A stretch of DNA of 64,000 nt from Lachnospiraceae bacterium UBA7179 (GTDB lineage Bacteria; Bacillota; Clostridia; Lachnospirales; Lachnospiraceae). The translations under genes and the position numbers were made by a program. Positions 44,221 to 52,767 of the stretch are shown here, piece after piece (the stretch's first letter is position 1; each line of letters starts with the position of its first letter). Location of the stretch: positions 36,663 to 100,662 of the forward strand of contig DKVL01000052.1 of assembly GCA_002491195.1 (NCBI GenBank). Direction: 5' to 3'. Below the pieces are notes generated by a model. The model was not told where the DNA came from. It was given only the letters and a program-made list of their open reading frames with translations, and did no database searches.

Positions 44221-45516
44221 ATGAATAAAGAATTAATGGAAGCGCTTAATATTCTTGAGAAGGAGAAGGAGATCAGCAAGGAGACTCTCTTTGAAGCGAT
44301 TGAGAATTCCCTTCTGACCGCCTGCAAGAATCATTTTGGGAAAGCAGATAATGTCACTGTTCAGATCGACAGGGAGACCTGTGATTTTATGGTATATGCC
44401 ACGAAAGAGATTGTGGCGACTTACGATGAGGTTGAGGATGAAGTTACCCAGATCTGTATTGACGATGCAATCCAGCTTTCAAAAAATGCAGTGGTCGGGG
44501 ATACGATCAATATAGAGATCAAATCAAAGGAGTTTGGACGTATTGCGACGCAGAATGCCAAGAATGTAATTTTGCAGAAGATACGCGAGGAGGAGAGAAG
44601 CGTCGTCTACAATCAGTTCTTCGAGAAAGAGAAAGATGTAGTGACAGGTATCGTGCAGCGCTACATCGGCAGAAATATCAGTATCAATCTCGGAAAGGCA
44701 GATGCGATGCTCAACGAGGCTGAACAGGTAAAGGGTGAGGAATTTAAGCCGACAGAGCGTATCAAGGTATATATCCTGGAGGTAAAAAACACACCGAAGG
44801 GGCCTAGAATCCTGGTCAGCAGAACGCATCCGGAACTTGTCAAGAGGCTTTTTGAGGCGGAGGTTACGGAGATTAAGGACGGCACTGTTGAGATTATGAG
44901 TATTGCCAGGGAGGCGGGAAGCCGCACGAAACTTGCAGTCAGAACGAACAATCCTAACGTTGATGCGGTGGGGGCATGTGTCGGCATGAACGGCGCCAGG
45001 GTGAATGCGATTGTCGAGGAGCTTCGCGGTGAGAAAATTGATATTGTCAACTGGGATGAAAATCCTGGAAACTTTATACAAAACGCCCTTTCTCCTGCCA
45101 AGATCGTGGCAGTGTTTGCTGATCCTGACGAAAAGACGGCAAAGGTTGTTGTTCCGGATTACCAGCTTTCGCTTGCAATCGGTAAAGAGGGACAGAACGC
45201 AAGACTTGCGGCACGGCTGACAGGTTATAAGATCGATATCAAGTCGGAGACGCAGGCGAAGGATGCAGAAGGATTCCGTTATGAGGATTATATGTATGAT
45301 GAGGACGGAGACGTTTACTACGAGGAAGAATACGAAGAGGGTGAATACGAGGACAGTGAGTATGCTGACTCTGAGTATGAGTCCGAAGATGCCAGGTACG
45401 AAGAAGAGGGATCCGAAGATACTGAATATGAGGAAGAACAGTCTGGAGAAAGTGCGTATGACAATTCAGAATCGAAGGTAGAGGACGATTCCTGCGAGGA
45501 GGAGAAAGAGGAGTAA
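44221..45516 (+). CDS. nusA: Transcription factor NusA
   Basis: A 431-residue NusA. N-terminal RNA-polymerase-binding domain (1-125), S1 domain, and two KH domains (about 200-345: ISRTHPELVKRLF, GACVGMNGARV, AIGKEGQNARLA). After residue 360 comes an unusual tail of about 70 residues made almost only of Glu, Asp, Tyr and Ser. It modulates pausing, termination and antitermination. 21 bases after rimP. Confidence 0.96.
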   Translation: MNKELMEALNILEKEKEISKETLFEAIENSLLTACKNHFGKADNVTVQIDRETCDFMVYATKEIVATYDEVEDEVTQICIDDAIQLSKNAVVGDTINIEIKSKEFGRIATQNAKNVILQKIREEERSVVYNQFFEKEKDVVTGIVQRYIGRNISINLGKADAMLNEAEQVKGEEFKPTERIKVYILEVKNTPKGPRILVSRTHPELVKRLFEAEVTEIKDGTVEIMSIAREAGSRTKLAVRTNNPNVDAVGACVGMNGARVNAIVEELRGEKIDIVNWDENPGNFIQNALSPAKIVAVFADPDEKTAKVVVPDYQLSLAIGKEGQNARLAARLTGYKIDIKSETQAKDAEGFRYEDYMYDEDGDVYYEEEYEEGEYEDSEYADSEYESEDARYEEEGSEDTEYEEEQSGESAYDNSESKVEDDSCEEEKEE

Positions 45517-45783
45517 ATGGCGAAAAAGATTCCGTTAAGACAGTGTATCGGCTGCGGTGAGATGAAGAGTAAGAAAGAAATGCTTCGCGTTCTGCGCACG
45601 GAGGATCAGGGCATTATTCTGGATACGACGGGCAGAAAAAATGGCAGGGGCGCTTACATATGCCCGAATCCGGAGTGCATGAAGAAAGCGAGAAAGTCAA
45701 GAGGGCTTGACAGGGCATTTAAGATGCCGGTACCTGATGAGATATATGACAGTCTGACAAAGGAGATCGAGTTATTTGAATGA
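45517..45783 (+). CDS. ylxR: YlxR family nucleoid/RNA-binding protein
   Basis: An 88-residue protein of the YlxR (DUF448) family: RQCIGCGEMKSKKEMLRVLR, GRGAYICPN, CMKKA. It directly follows the nusA stop with no gap. Its end overlaps the next start by eight bases. Confidence 0.93.
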   Translation: MAKKIPLRQCIGCGEMKSKKEMLRVLRTEDQGIILDTTGRKNGRGAYICPNPECMKKARKSRGLDRAFKMPVPDEIYDSLTKEIELFE

Positions 45784-46111
45784 TTTGGATAAGGTATATT
45801 CTATGCTGGGGCTTGCAATGAAGGCGGGCAAGATCGTAAGTGGAGAATTTGCAACTGACAAGAGTGTCAAGAGCGGTAAGGCATGGCTTGTTATTGTGTC
45901 GAAGGATGCATCGGATAATACCAGGAAGATGTTTTCCAATATGTGTGAGTTTTACGAAGTGCCAAGATATTTTTTCGGAACAAAAGAGGAACTTGGGCAT
46001 GCGATTGGCAAGGCAATGCGTTCATCTCTTGCAATTACAGATGAAAACTTCGCAAAATCAATTAGGAAGCAGCTGGAACAGTCTGTTAAGAGTGAGGGTG
46101 AGGAGGAGTAA
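45776..46111 (+). CDS. ylxQ: L7Ae-type ribosomal protein YlxQ
   Basis: A 111-residue protein with a TTG start at 45776, ten bases after AGGAG and overlapping ylxR. L7Ae/L30e fold motifs: MLGLAMKAGKIVSGE, AWLVIVSKDASDNT. It is a K-turn RNA-binding protein in this operon. One base separates it from infB. Confidence 0.92.
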   Translation: MNDLDKVYSMLGLAMKAGKIVSGEFATDKSVKSGKAWLVIVSKDASDNTRKMFSNMCEFYEVPRYFFGTKEELGHAIGKAMRSSLAITDENFAKSIRKQLEQSVKSEGEEE

Positions 46112-46112
46112 T

Positions 46113-49100
46113 ATGGCGAAAATGAAAGTGTACGAACTGGCACAGGAAATCGGCGTAAAGAGCGCGGAGATTCTTGCATTATTAAAAAATAAAGGTATAG
46201 AGGTAAAAAGCCACATGAGTGTATTAGAAGACGGACAGGTTGAAGATGTAAGGAAGACGATGAAAGCACCTGCTAAGTCAGAAGAGGCACCTAAGACACC
46301 AACGGAAAAGAGCGAGCCATCAAAGGCTGCGGCATCAGGGGAGACGAAGGCGCCTTCAAAGACTGGTGAGGGAGTTGTTAAGAAGAAAAAGAGTATTATA
46401 TTTGTGAGCAATCCTCACAATTCCAAGATGCCAGGAGCTGCACAGATTCCCAGAAAACCTGTGCGGACGGAGAAAAAGGCAGCACCGCAGGCAAAGACAG
46501 AGAATGCGGAGGCAAAAAAACATGTGCTGCCGGCAAAGGCAGAGAGTGTGGAGGCAATAAAGCCTGCAGCTGTGGCAAAAGCAGAAACTGCTGTAGACAA
46601 ACAGGTACAAAAAGTGGCAGAAACTGCAAAAACAGTCGACAATAAGGCAGAACAGCAGCAAAATGCAGAGACAGTTAAGACACAGTCTGCTGTGAAGGCA
46701 GAAACTGTTGCGAAAGCGGAGGAAACGGCTAAGGCAGCAACAGTCAGAGCGGAGGAATCCAGACCTGTGCAGAAGAATGATAACCGTGATAACAACAGAA
46801 ACGACAGAAGCGACAGAAACGACAGCCAGCGCAGGAACAATAATAATGGGAATAACAGAAGCGATGACCAGCGTCGTGACGGTCAGAGAAGTTATGACAA
46901 CAACAGAGGCGACGGTCAGCGCCGTGATGGTCAGAGAGGTTATGATAATAACAGAAATGATGGCCAGCGTCGCGACAGTAATAACAGAGGCGACGGTCAG
47001 CGTCGTGATAACAACAGAGGCGACAGCCAGCGTCGCGATGGTCAGAGAAGTTATGACAATAACAGAGGCGATGGTCAGCGTCAGGGCGGAAGACCCGGAC
47101 AGGGCTTTGGCGGCGGACGGGACAATGACCGCGGTCGTGATAACAGAGGCGGTTTTGGAGGCAAAAATTCTGGAAAGAATGGTGGATTTGTGCCAGAAAG
47201 TCCGATCAAGGATGCCGAAAAACACAGGGACGAAGAAAAGCGTCGTATCAGCCAGGAGAAAGATAAGAGAAACCGCAAGGATCTGATCTACGAAGAGGAC
47301 AGCGAAAATATTAAAAATATTAAGGGCAAAAACAAGCCAGGTAAGTTTATCAAACCGGAAAAGAAAGCAGCTGAGACTGTCGAGGAGCAGATTAAGGTTA
47401 TCACACTTCCAGAGACACTCACGATCAAAGAGCTTGCTGACAAGATGAAAATACAGCCATCTGTTATTGTCAAGAAGCTTTTCCTGCAGGGACAGATCGT
47501 GACAGTCAATCAGGAGATCACATACGAGACAGCTGAGAACATCGCGATTGAGTATGATATTATCTGTGAGCAGGAAGTCAAGGTAGACGTCATTGAAGAA
47601 CTTCTGAAAGAGGAAGAGGAAAAACAGGAGGATATGGTGCCGAGATCACCTGTTATCTGCGTAATGGGGCATGTAGACCATGGTAAGACATCCTTGCTTG
47701 ATGCAATCAGAAAGACAAATGTCACAGACAAGGAGGCAGGAGGTATCACACAGCACATCGGTGCATACACAGTCAATGTCAACGGACAGAAAATTACATT
47801 CCTTGATACACCTGGACACGAGGCGTTTACGGCAATGCGTATGCGCGGGGCAAATTCGACAGACATTGCAATCCTTGTGGTGGCGGCAGACGACGGTGTC
47901 ATGCCGCAGACAGTGGAGGCAATCAACCATGCAAAGGCGGCAGGGATTGAGATTATTGTCGCTGTCAACAAGATTGATAAGCCTGGCGCAAATATAGAGC
48001 GCGTGAAACAGGAACTTACAGAATATGGTCTGATTGCAGAGGACTGGGGCGGAAGTACCGTATTTGTACCAGTCTCTGCAAAGAGCGGCGAAGGGATTGA
48101 GCAGCTGTTAGAAATGATCTTGCTGACGGCAGAGGTACTGGAACTGAAGGCAAATCCGAATAGACGCGCGAGAGGACTTGTGATCGAGGCAGAGCTTGAC
48201 AAAGGACGTGGTCCGGTTGCCACGATTCTGGTACAGAAGGGTACCTTAAAAGTTGGCGATTTCGTGTCGGCAGGCGCAGCGAGCGGAAAGGTTCGTGCCA
48301 TGGTAGATGATAAGGGAAGACGCGTGCGGGAAGCAGGGCCTTCCACTCCGGTGGAGATTCTCGGTCTTGGTGATGTGCCGAATGCCGGAGAGATTTTCAT
48401 TGCGCATGAGAATGACAAAGAGGCAAAATATTACGCGGAGACTTTCGTGGCTCAGAATAAAGAGAAACTTCTTGAGGATACTAAGGTTAAGATGTCACTT
48501 GACGATCTGTTTTCACAGATTCAGGCGGGCAATCTCAAGGAACTGAACCTGATCATCAAGGCGGATGTGCAGGGAAGCGTGGAAGCCGTGAAGCAGAGTC
48601 TCATGAAACTTTCCAACGAGGAGGTTGTTGTCAAGTGCATTCATGGTGGCGTTGGTGCGATCAATGAGTCAGATGTCATCCTTGCTTCTGCATCCAAGGC
48701 GATCATCATCGGATTTAATGTGCGTCCTGACACACAGGCGAAGGCGACTGCGGAGCGTGAAGGTGTCGATGTAAGACTTTACAAGGTGATCTATCAGGCC
48801 ATTGAGGATATTGAGGCCGCGATGAAGGGTATGCTGGATCCGGTATTCGAGGAGAAGGTGATCGGTCATGCCGAAGTGAGACAGATCTTTAAGGCATCCG
48901 CTGTCGGAAATATCGCAGGTTCCTATGTCCTTGACGGCGTGTTCCAGAGAGGCTGTAAGATCCGAATTACCCGTGAGGGCGAGCAGATCTATGAAGGCGA
49001 GCTTGCTTCGCTTAAGAGATTTAAGGATGATGTCAAGGAAGTGAAGGCTGGGTTTGAGTGTGGTCTTGTGTTTGAGGGCTTTGACAGTATGCAGGAGCTT

Positions 49101-49142
49101 GATATTGTAGAGGCATATATTATGGTGGAAGTGCCAAGATAG
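46113..49142 (+). CDS. infB: Translation initiation factor IF-2
   Basis: A 1009-residue IF-2. The start at 46113 follows GGAGGAG; an open frame extends further upstream but overlaps ylxQ and lacks a site. N-terminal IF2_N domain (KVYELAQEIG), a Lys/Ala/Glu stretch, then a region (about 220-355) of Arg/Asn/Asp/Gly repeats (RRDGQR, YDNNRGDGQ). A second IF2_N domain and the GTPase follow, with G1 motif GHVDHGKT at 519-526, then domains II-IV. It binds fMet-tRNA and promotes subunit joining. Confidence 0.97.
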   Translation: MAKMKVYELAQEIGVKSAEILALLKNKGIEVKSHMSVLEDGQVEDVRKTMKAPAKSEEAPKTPTEKSEPSKAAASGETKAPSKTGEGVVKKKKSIIFVSNPHNSKMPGAAQIPRKPVRTEKKAAPQAKTENAEAKKHVLPAKAESVEAIKPAAVAKAETAVDKQVQKVAETAKTVDNKAEQQQNAETVKTQSAVKAETVAKAEETAKAATVRAEESRPVQKNDNRDNNRNDRSDRNDSQRRNNNNGNNRSDDQRRDGQRSYDNNRGDGQRRDGQRGYDNNRNDGQRRDSNNRGDGQRRDNNRGDSQRRDGQRSYDNNRGDGQRQGGRPGQGFGGGRDNDRGRDNRGGFGGKNSGKNGGFVPESPIKDAEKHRDEEKRRISQEKDKRNRKDLIYEEDSENIKNIKGKNKPGKFIKPEKKAAETVEEQIKVITLPETLTIKELADKMKIQPSVIVKKLFLQGQIVTVNQEITYETAENIAIEYDIICEQEVKVDVIEELLKEEEEKQEDMVPRSPVICVMGHVDHGKTSLLDAIRKTNVTDKEAGGITQHIGAYTVNVNGQKITFLDTPGHEAFTAMRMRGANSTDIAILVVAADDGVMPQTVEAINHAKAAGIEIIVAVNKIDKPGANIERVKQELTEYGLIAEDWGGSTVFVPVSAKSGEGIEQLLEMILLTAEVLELKANPNRRARGLVIEAELDKGRGPVATILVQKGTLKVGDFVSAGAASGKVRAMVDDKGRRVREAGPSTPVEILGLGDVPNAGEIFIAHENDKEAKYYAETFVAQNKEKLLEDTKVKMSLDDLFSQIQAGNLKELNLIIKADVQGSVEAVKQSLMKLSNEEVVVKCIHGGVGAINESDVILASASKAIIIGFNVRPDTQAKATAEREGVDVRLYKVIYQAIEDIEAAMKGMLDPVFEEKVIGHAEVRQIFKASAVGNIAGSYVLDGVFQRGCKIRITREGEQIYEGELASLKRFKDDVKEVKAGFECGLVFEGFDSMQELDIVEAYIMVEVPR

Positions 49143-49157
49143 TATGGAGATTAGAGA

Positions 49158-49565
49158 ATGAGAAAGAACAGCGTTAAAAATACCCGCGTGAACGGGGAGG
49201 TTCATCGTGTTCTGGCAGAGGTCATAAGAAGCGAGATCAAAGATCCAAGGATTAATCCTATGACCTCGGTAGTATCTGTCGAGGTGGCACCTGATTTGAA
49301 AACGTGTAAGGCGTGGATCAGTGTGCTGGGCAATGAGGATTCGCAGAAGGATACACTTGAGGGATTGAAGAGTGCGGAGGGTTATATCAGAAGCCTTCTG
49401 GCAAAGAAGATCAATCTGAGAAATACGCCGGAGATCCGGTTTATTCTTGATCAGTCAATCGCCTATGGCGTGTCCATGTCCAAAAAGATAGAGGACATCA
49501 ATCGTGCTGATGATGAGAGGCACGTTGACGACAGTGGAAACGGTGCGGATGCTGGAACGAAGTGA
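49158..49565 (+). CDS. rbfA: Ribosome-binding factor A
   Basis: A 135-residue RbfA with typical motifs (EVIRSEIKDPRI, TSVVSVEVAPDL, TPEIRFILDQS). It has a short acidic tail. It acts in late 30S maturation. A MITE-like element is inserted two bases after its stop, before the terminator at 49742. Confidence 0.95.
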   Translation: MRKNSVKNTRVNGEVHRVLAEVIRSEIKDPRINPMTSVVSVEVAPDLKTCKAWISVLGNEDSQKDTLEGLKSAEGYIRSLLAKKINLRNTPEIRFILDQSIAYGVSMSKKIEDINRADDERHVDDSGNGADAGTK

Positions 49566-49574
49566 ACAGATCGT

Positions 49575-49716
49575 GTTACTTTTCACACCCACGCCAAAGT
49601 AGTGGGAATCATGCGCCAAATTGATGCCCTTTATCAATTTGTGTGCAAAATCTGTTATAATTCACACCTTAATAACTTATAAGCTGATAAAAACTGGCGC
49701 AGGTGTGAATTGTAAC
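49575..49716. mobile_element. MITE-like element with terminal inverted repeats and 8-bp TSD
   Basis: A 142-bp element with 21-bp terminal inverted repeats (49575-49595 and 49696-49716, 17 of 21 matching; ends GTTAC...GTAAC). It is flanked by a perfect 8-bp direct repeat CAGATCGT at 49567-49574 and 49717-49724. It holds a further inverted pair (49659-49669 with 49701-49711) and an extended -10-like TGTTATAAT. It has no coding frame. It lies between rbfA and its terminator. Confidence 0.8.
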
Positions 49717-49741
49717 CAGATCGTTAATAAATAATAAAAAG

Positions 49742-49774
49742 TATCTGGGAATATTTGACTTCCCAGATATTTTT
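49742..49774 (+). terminator. Terminator of the nusA-infB-rbfA operon
   Basis: TATCTGGGAA (49742-49751) pairs perfectly with TTCCCAGATA (49760-49769), followed by a T-run. Confidence 0.85.
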
Positions 49775-49862
49775 GTGTATTATGTACACAGGCGCAAAGG
49801 GAAACTGGCGTGCCGTATCATGAGGAGTTAAGAAAAAGGATTAATTTATTGTAAGGGTAGTG

Positions 49863-50867
49863 ATGATTATGGAGAAATTTGATTTATTAGAAGAATGCAA
49901 GGGTGCCAGAACGATTTTCATTTCAGGACATGTCAGACCGGATGGGGACTGTGTCGGTTCCTGTCTTGCGATGTATCTGTATCTAAAGAAGGCTCTGCCA
50001 GAGGTGAAAGTCAAAGTATCTTTGGAGGAGCCATCCCAGGTATTTCGGTGCATCAAAGGTTTTGATGAGATTGACAATACATACACTGTGGATGGTGATA
50101 TGGATATCGTGATTGCGCTTGACTGTGAGAAGTCAAGACTTGGGGCTGCAGAGGAAATCTTTGCCAATGCCAAAAAGCGTATCAATATCGATCATCATGT
50201 CAGTAATGAATGGGGCTGCGGTGATGTAAATTATGTGGTTCCTGGTTTCAGCTCAACTGCAGAACTTGTGTATGATCTGTTTGACAAGCAGTATATGGAT
50301 CCTGAGATCGCAAAAGCTGTTTACATTGGGATCGTGCATGATACAGGAATATTCAGATACTCAAATACTTCGCCTGAAACGCTGCGGACTGCAGCAGAGT
50401 TGATCGAATATGGTTTCGATTTTCCGGAACTGATCGATGAGACGTTTTATGAGAAAACCTATGCGCAGAATCAACTCTTGGGCAGGGCACTTCTGGAAAG
50501 CATTGTCTTTATGAACGGAAAGTGTATTGTCAGCGCTATTGACAAGAAGACGCTTGATTTTTATAATGCCACATCAAAAGACCTGGAGGGGATTGTAAAC
50601 CAGCTTCGCATCACGAAAGGCGTGGAATGTGCTATCTTTATGTATGAGACAGGAAATCTGGAGTACAAGGTGAGTCTGCGTTCCTGCAGATATGTGGATG
50701 TGAGTAAGGTCGCTGCATTTTTTGGCGGCGGCGGCCATGTAAGGGCAGCTGGATGTAATATGAATGGCACGTTTTATGATGTTGTCAATAATATTTCAAA
50801 ACAGATTGAACTGCAGATGAAAGAGCACGAAGAAGAGAAGAACAAAATAGACAATGAGATGGATTAA
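49863..50867 (+). CDS. nrnA: DHH phosphoesterase NrnA-type
   Basis: A 334-residue protein starting at 49863 after AAGGG. DHH family motifs: SGHVRPDGDCVGS, IALDCEKSRLG, INIDHHVSNEWG; the C-terminal DHHA1 domain ends FFGGGGHVRAAGC. NrnA degrades short RNA (nanoRNA) and 3-prime-phosphoadenosine 5-prime-phosphate. This position between rbfA and truB is standard in Firmicutes. Confidence 0.92.
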   Translation: MIMEKFDLLEECKGARTIFISGHVRPDGDCVGSCLAMYLYLKKALPEVKVKVSLEEPSQVFRCIKGFDEIDNTYTVDGDMDIVIALDCEKSRLGAAEEIFANAKKRINIDHHVSNEWGCGDVNYVVPGFSSTAELVYDLFDKQYMDPEIAKAVYIGIVHDTGIFRYSNTSPETLRTAAELIEYGFDFPELIDETFYEKTYAQNQLLGRALLESIVFMNGKCIVSAIDKKTLDFYNATSKDLEGIVNQLRITKGVECAIFMYETGNLEYKVSLRSCRYVDVSKVAAFFGGGGHVRAAGCNMNGTFYDVVNNISKQIELQMKEHEEEKNKIDNEMD

Positions 50868-50892
50868 AATAGAGTAAACTGGCGGTGAAACG

Positions 50893-51798
50893 TTGATTAA
50901 TGGGATCATGAATATTTACAAGGAGGCAGGTTACACATCGCATGATGTGGTAGCGAAGCTCCGCGGGATTGTAAGACAGAAAAAAATAGGGCACACAGGA
51001 ACCTTAGATCCTGATGCAGTCGGGGTTCTCCCGGTGTGTTTTGGCAGTGCAACAAAACTCTGTGACATGATGACGGACAAGAGTAAAGAGTATGAAACGC
51101 TTATGAGACTTGGCGTGACGACGGATACACAAGATTTAAGTGGTAAGATTTTGAAAGAGTCCGTTGTCAATGTGAGTGAAGCGAAGCTGGAAAGTGTGGT
51201 TATGGGATTTGTCGGCGGATATGAACAGATACCGCCGATGTATTCCGCGTTGAAAGTCAACGGGAAGCGGTTATATGAACTTGCAAGGGCAGGCAGGGAA
51301 GTAGAACGGCAGCCAAGACATGTCGATATCGCACAGATCAGAATCCTGGCGATTGATCTGCCCGATGTAAGGTTTACAGTAGAATGTTCTAAGGGGACAT
51401 ACATTAGGACATTGTGTGCAGATATTGGTGAAAGACTTGGGTGCGGGGCTGCGATGGCAGAATTAAAGCGCACAAGAGTTGGAAACTTTCGGATAGAGGA
51501 TGCTGTTAGACTTTCCGATGTGGAGGAATTTATGCGCATGGGGACGTGTGAGGATCATGTCATAGCGCCCGATCGTATTTTTATGGAATATAAGGCTGCG
51601 TCAGTAAAGGGCGGAGCTGAAAATGCACTGTTGAACGGAAACAAACTTTTTCTGAAACAGCTTGATTTTGACAGCGGCACTTTTTTTGAAGACGGGGAGC
51701 GAATCCGTGTTTACAATGAAAATCAGGAGTTCAGGGCAGTGTACACCTATGTGAAAAGTGAAGGTGTGTTGAAGCCTTTTAAGATGTTTTTGGAATAA
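50893..51798 (+). CDS. truB: tRNA pseudouridine-55 synthase TruB
   Basis: A 301-residue protein; TTG start at 50893 gives the usual opening INGIMNIYKEAGYTSHDVV (an ATG at 50908 is possible). Catalytic Asp in GHTGTLDPDAVGVLPV, then YSALKVNGKRLYELAR and KGTYIRTLC. The C-terminal extension is of the PUA type. It modifies U55 in tRNA. Confidence 0.95.
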   Translation: MINGIMNIYKEAGYTSHDVVAKLRGIVRQKKIGHTGTLDPDAVGVLPVCFGSATKLCDMMTDKSKEYETLMRLGVTTDTQDLSGKILKESVVNVSEAKLESVVMGFVGGYEQIPPMYSALKVNGKRLYELARAGREVERQPRHVDIAQIRILAIDLPDVRFTVECSKGTYIRTLCADIGERLGCGAAMAELKRTRVGNFRIEDAVRLSDVEEFMRMGTCEDHVIAPDRIFMEYKAASVKGGAENALLNGNKLFLKQLDFDSGTFFEDGERIRVYNENQEFRAVYTYVKSEGVLKPFKMFLE

Positions 51799-51819
51799 AG
51801 GCCTGGAGTTAGGTGAAAA

Positions 51820-52767
51820 ATGATAATTATAGAGAACACGACGGAATTTCATATCGAGGAGGCGACAGCGACAGCGATTGGTAAATTTGACGGTTTTCAC
51901 CGTGGACATCAGAAACTTCTGGAGTGCCTGCATCAGCAGAAGGAAAAAGGATTGAAGTCAGCAGTGTTTACGTTCGTTCCGTCTCCTGCGGCATTTTTCA
52001 GCAAAGATCCGATTCGGGAGCTCTCCACTTTGGAGGAAAAACGCCGCATTTTTGAAAATGCAGGTGTGGATTATCTTATCGAATATCCCTTTTATCAGGA
52101 AATCGCAGATATGGCGCCTGAAACGTTTATTAAAGAGGTGCTCGCAGGCAGAGTGCACGCGAAGTGCGTGGCTGCCGGCGAGGATGTCTCCTATGGAAAA
52201 TGCGGGGCAGGAGATTATCAGCTGCTGCAGAGGATGGCGCCGGACTATGGATATCAGGTTATTTTGATCGACAAGGTATTATATGGAGGAAGAGAAGTCA
52301 GTTCTACCTATGTTCGCGAGGAAGTAGGCAGTGGAAATATGGAATTGGCAGCGGAACTTTTAGGGATGCCATATCATGTGAGCGGAGAGATCATACACGG
52401 GAAAAAGTTTGGGCGTACGATTGGCATGCCGACAGTGAATCTCCTGCCACCGCAGGATAAGCTGCTGCCGCCGAAAGGTGTCTACTATTCGTATGTATAT
52501 CTTCACAGTAAAAATGGAACCATGTCATATGATGGAAAAAGGCTTGCAGCGATTACGAATATCGGAACAAAGCCTACGGTGGATCAACGTTGTGTGATGG
52601 GTGTGGAGACTTATCTGTATGATTTTGATGGTGATGTGTATGGAGAGCATATGGAGGTTTATTTGTTAAAGCATAAACGGTCGGAGATTCGCTTTGACGG
52701 AGTGGATGCGCTAAAGGCGCAGATGGCGGCGGATATTGCGGAGGGCAGAAAATATCATGGATTGTGA
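51820..52767 (+). CDS. ribF: Bifunctional riboflavin kinase/FAD synthetase
   Basis: A 315-residue RibF. N-terminal FAD synthetase (IGKFDGFHRGHQKLL, then AGEDVSYGK and SSTYVRE) and C-terminal flavokinase (GRTIGMPTVNLLP, AITNIGTKPTV). It makes FMN and FAD. Follows truB by 21 bases and overlaps the next gene by 11. Confidence 0.95.
   Translation: MIIIENTTEFHIEEATATAIGKFDGFHRGHQKLLECLHQQKEKGLKSAVFTFVPSPAAFFSKDPIRELSTLEEKRRIFENAGVDYLIEYPFYQEIADMAPETFIKEVLAGRVHAKCVAAGEDVSYGKCGAGDYQLLQRMAPDYGYQVILIDKVLYGGREVSSTYVREEVGSGNMELAAELLGMPYHVSGEIIHGKKFGRTIGMPTVNLLPPQDKLLPPKGVYYSYVYLHSKNGTMSYDGKRLAAITNIGTKPTVDQRCVMGVETYLYDFDGDVYGEHMEVYLLKHKRSEIRFDGVDALKAQMAADIAEGRKYHGL

Noticed and set aside
45840..46112. 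Upstream in-frame extension of infB
   Set aside because: It overlaps ylxQ in another frame and has no ribosome binding site; the IF-2 N-terminus begins at 46113 after GGAGGAG.
46356..47225. Long antisense frame opposite infB
   Set aside because: It mirrors the repetitive Asn/Arg/Asp codons of IF-2 and has low-complexity Val/Ile/Ser content with no start context.
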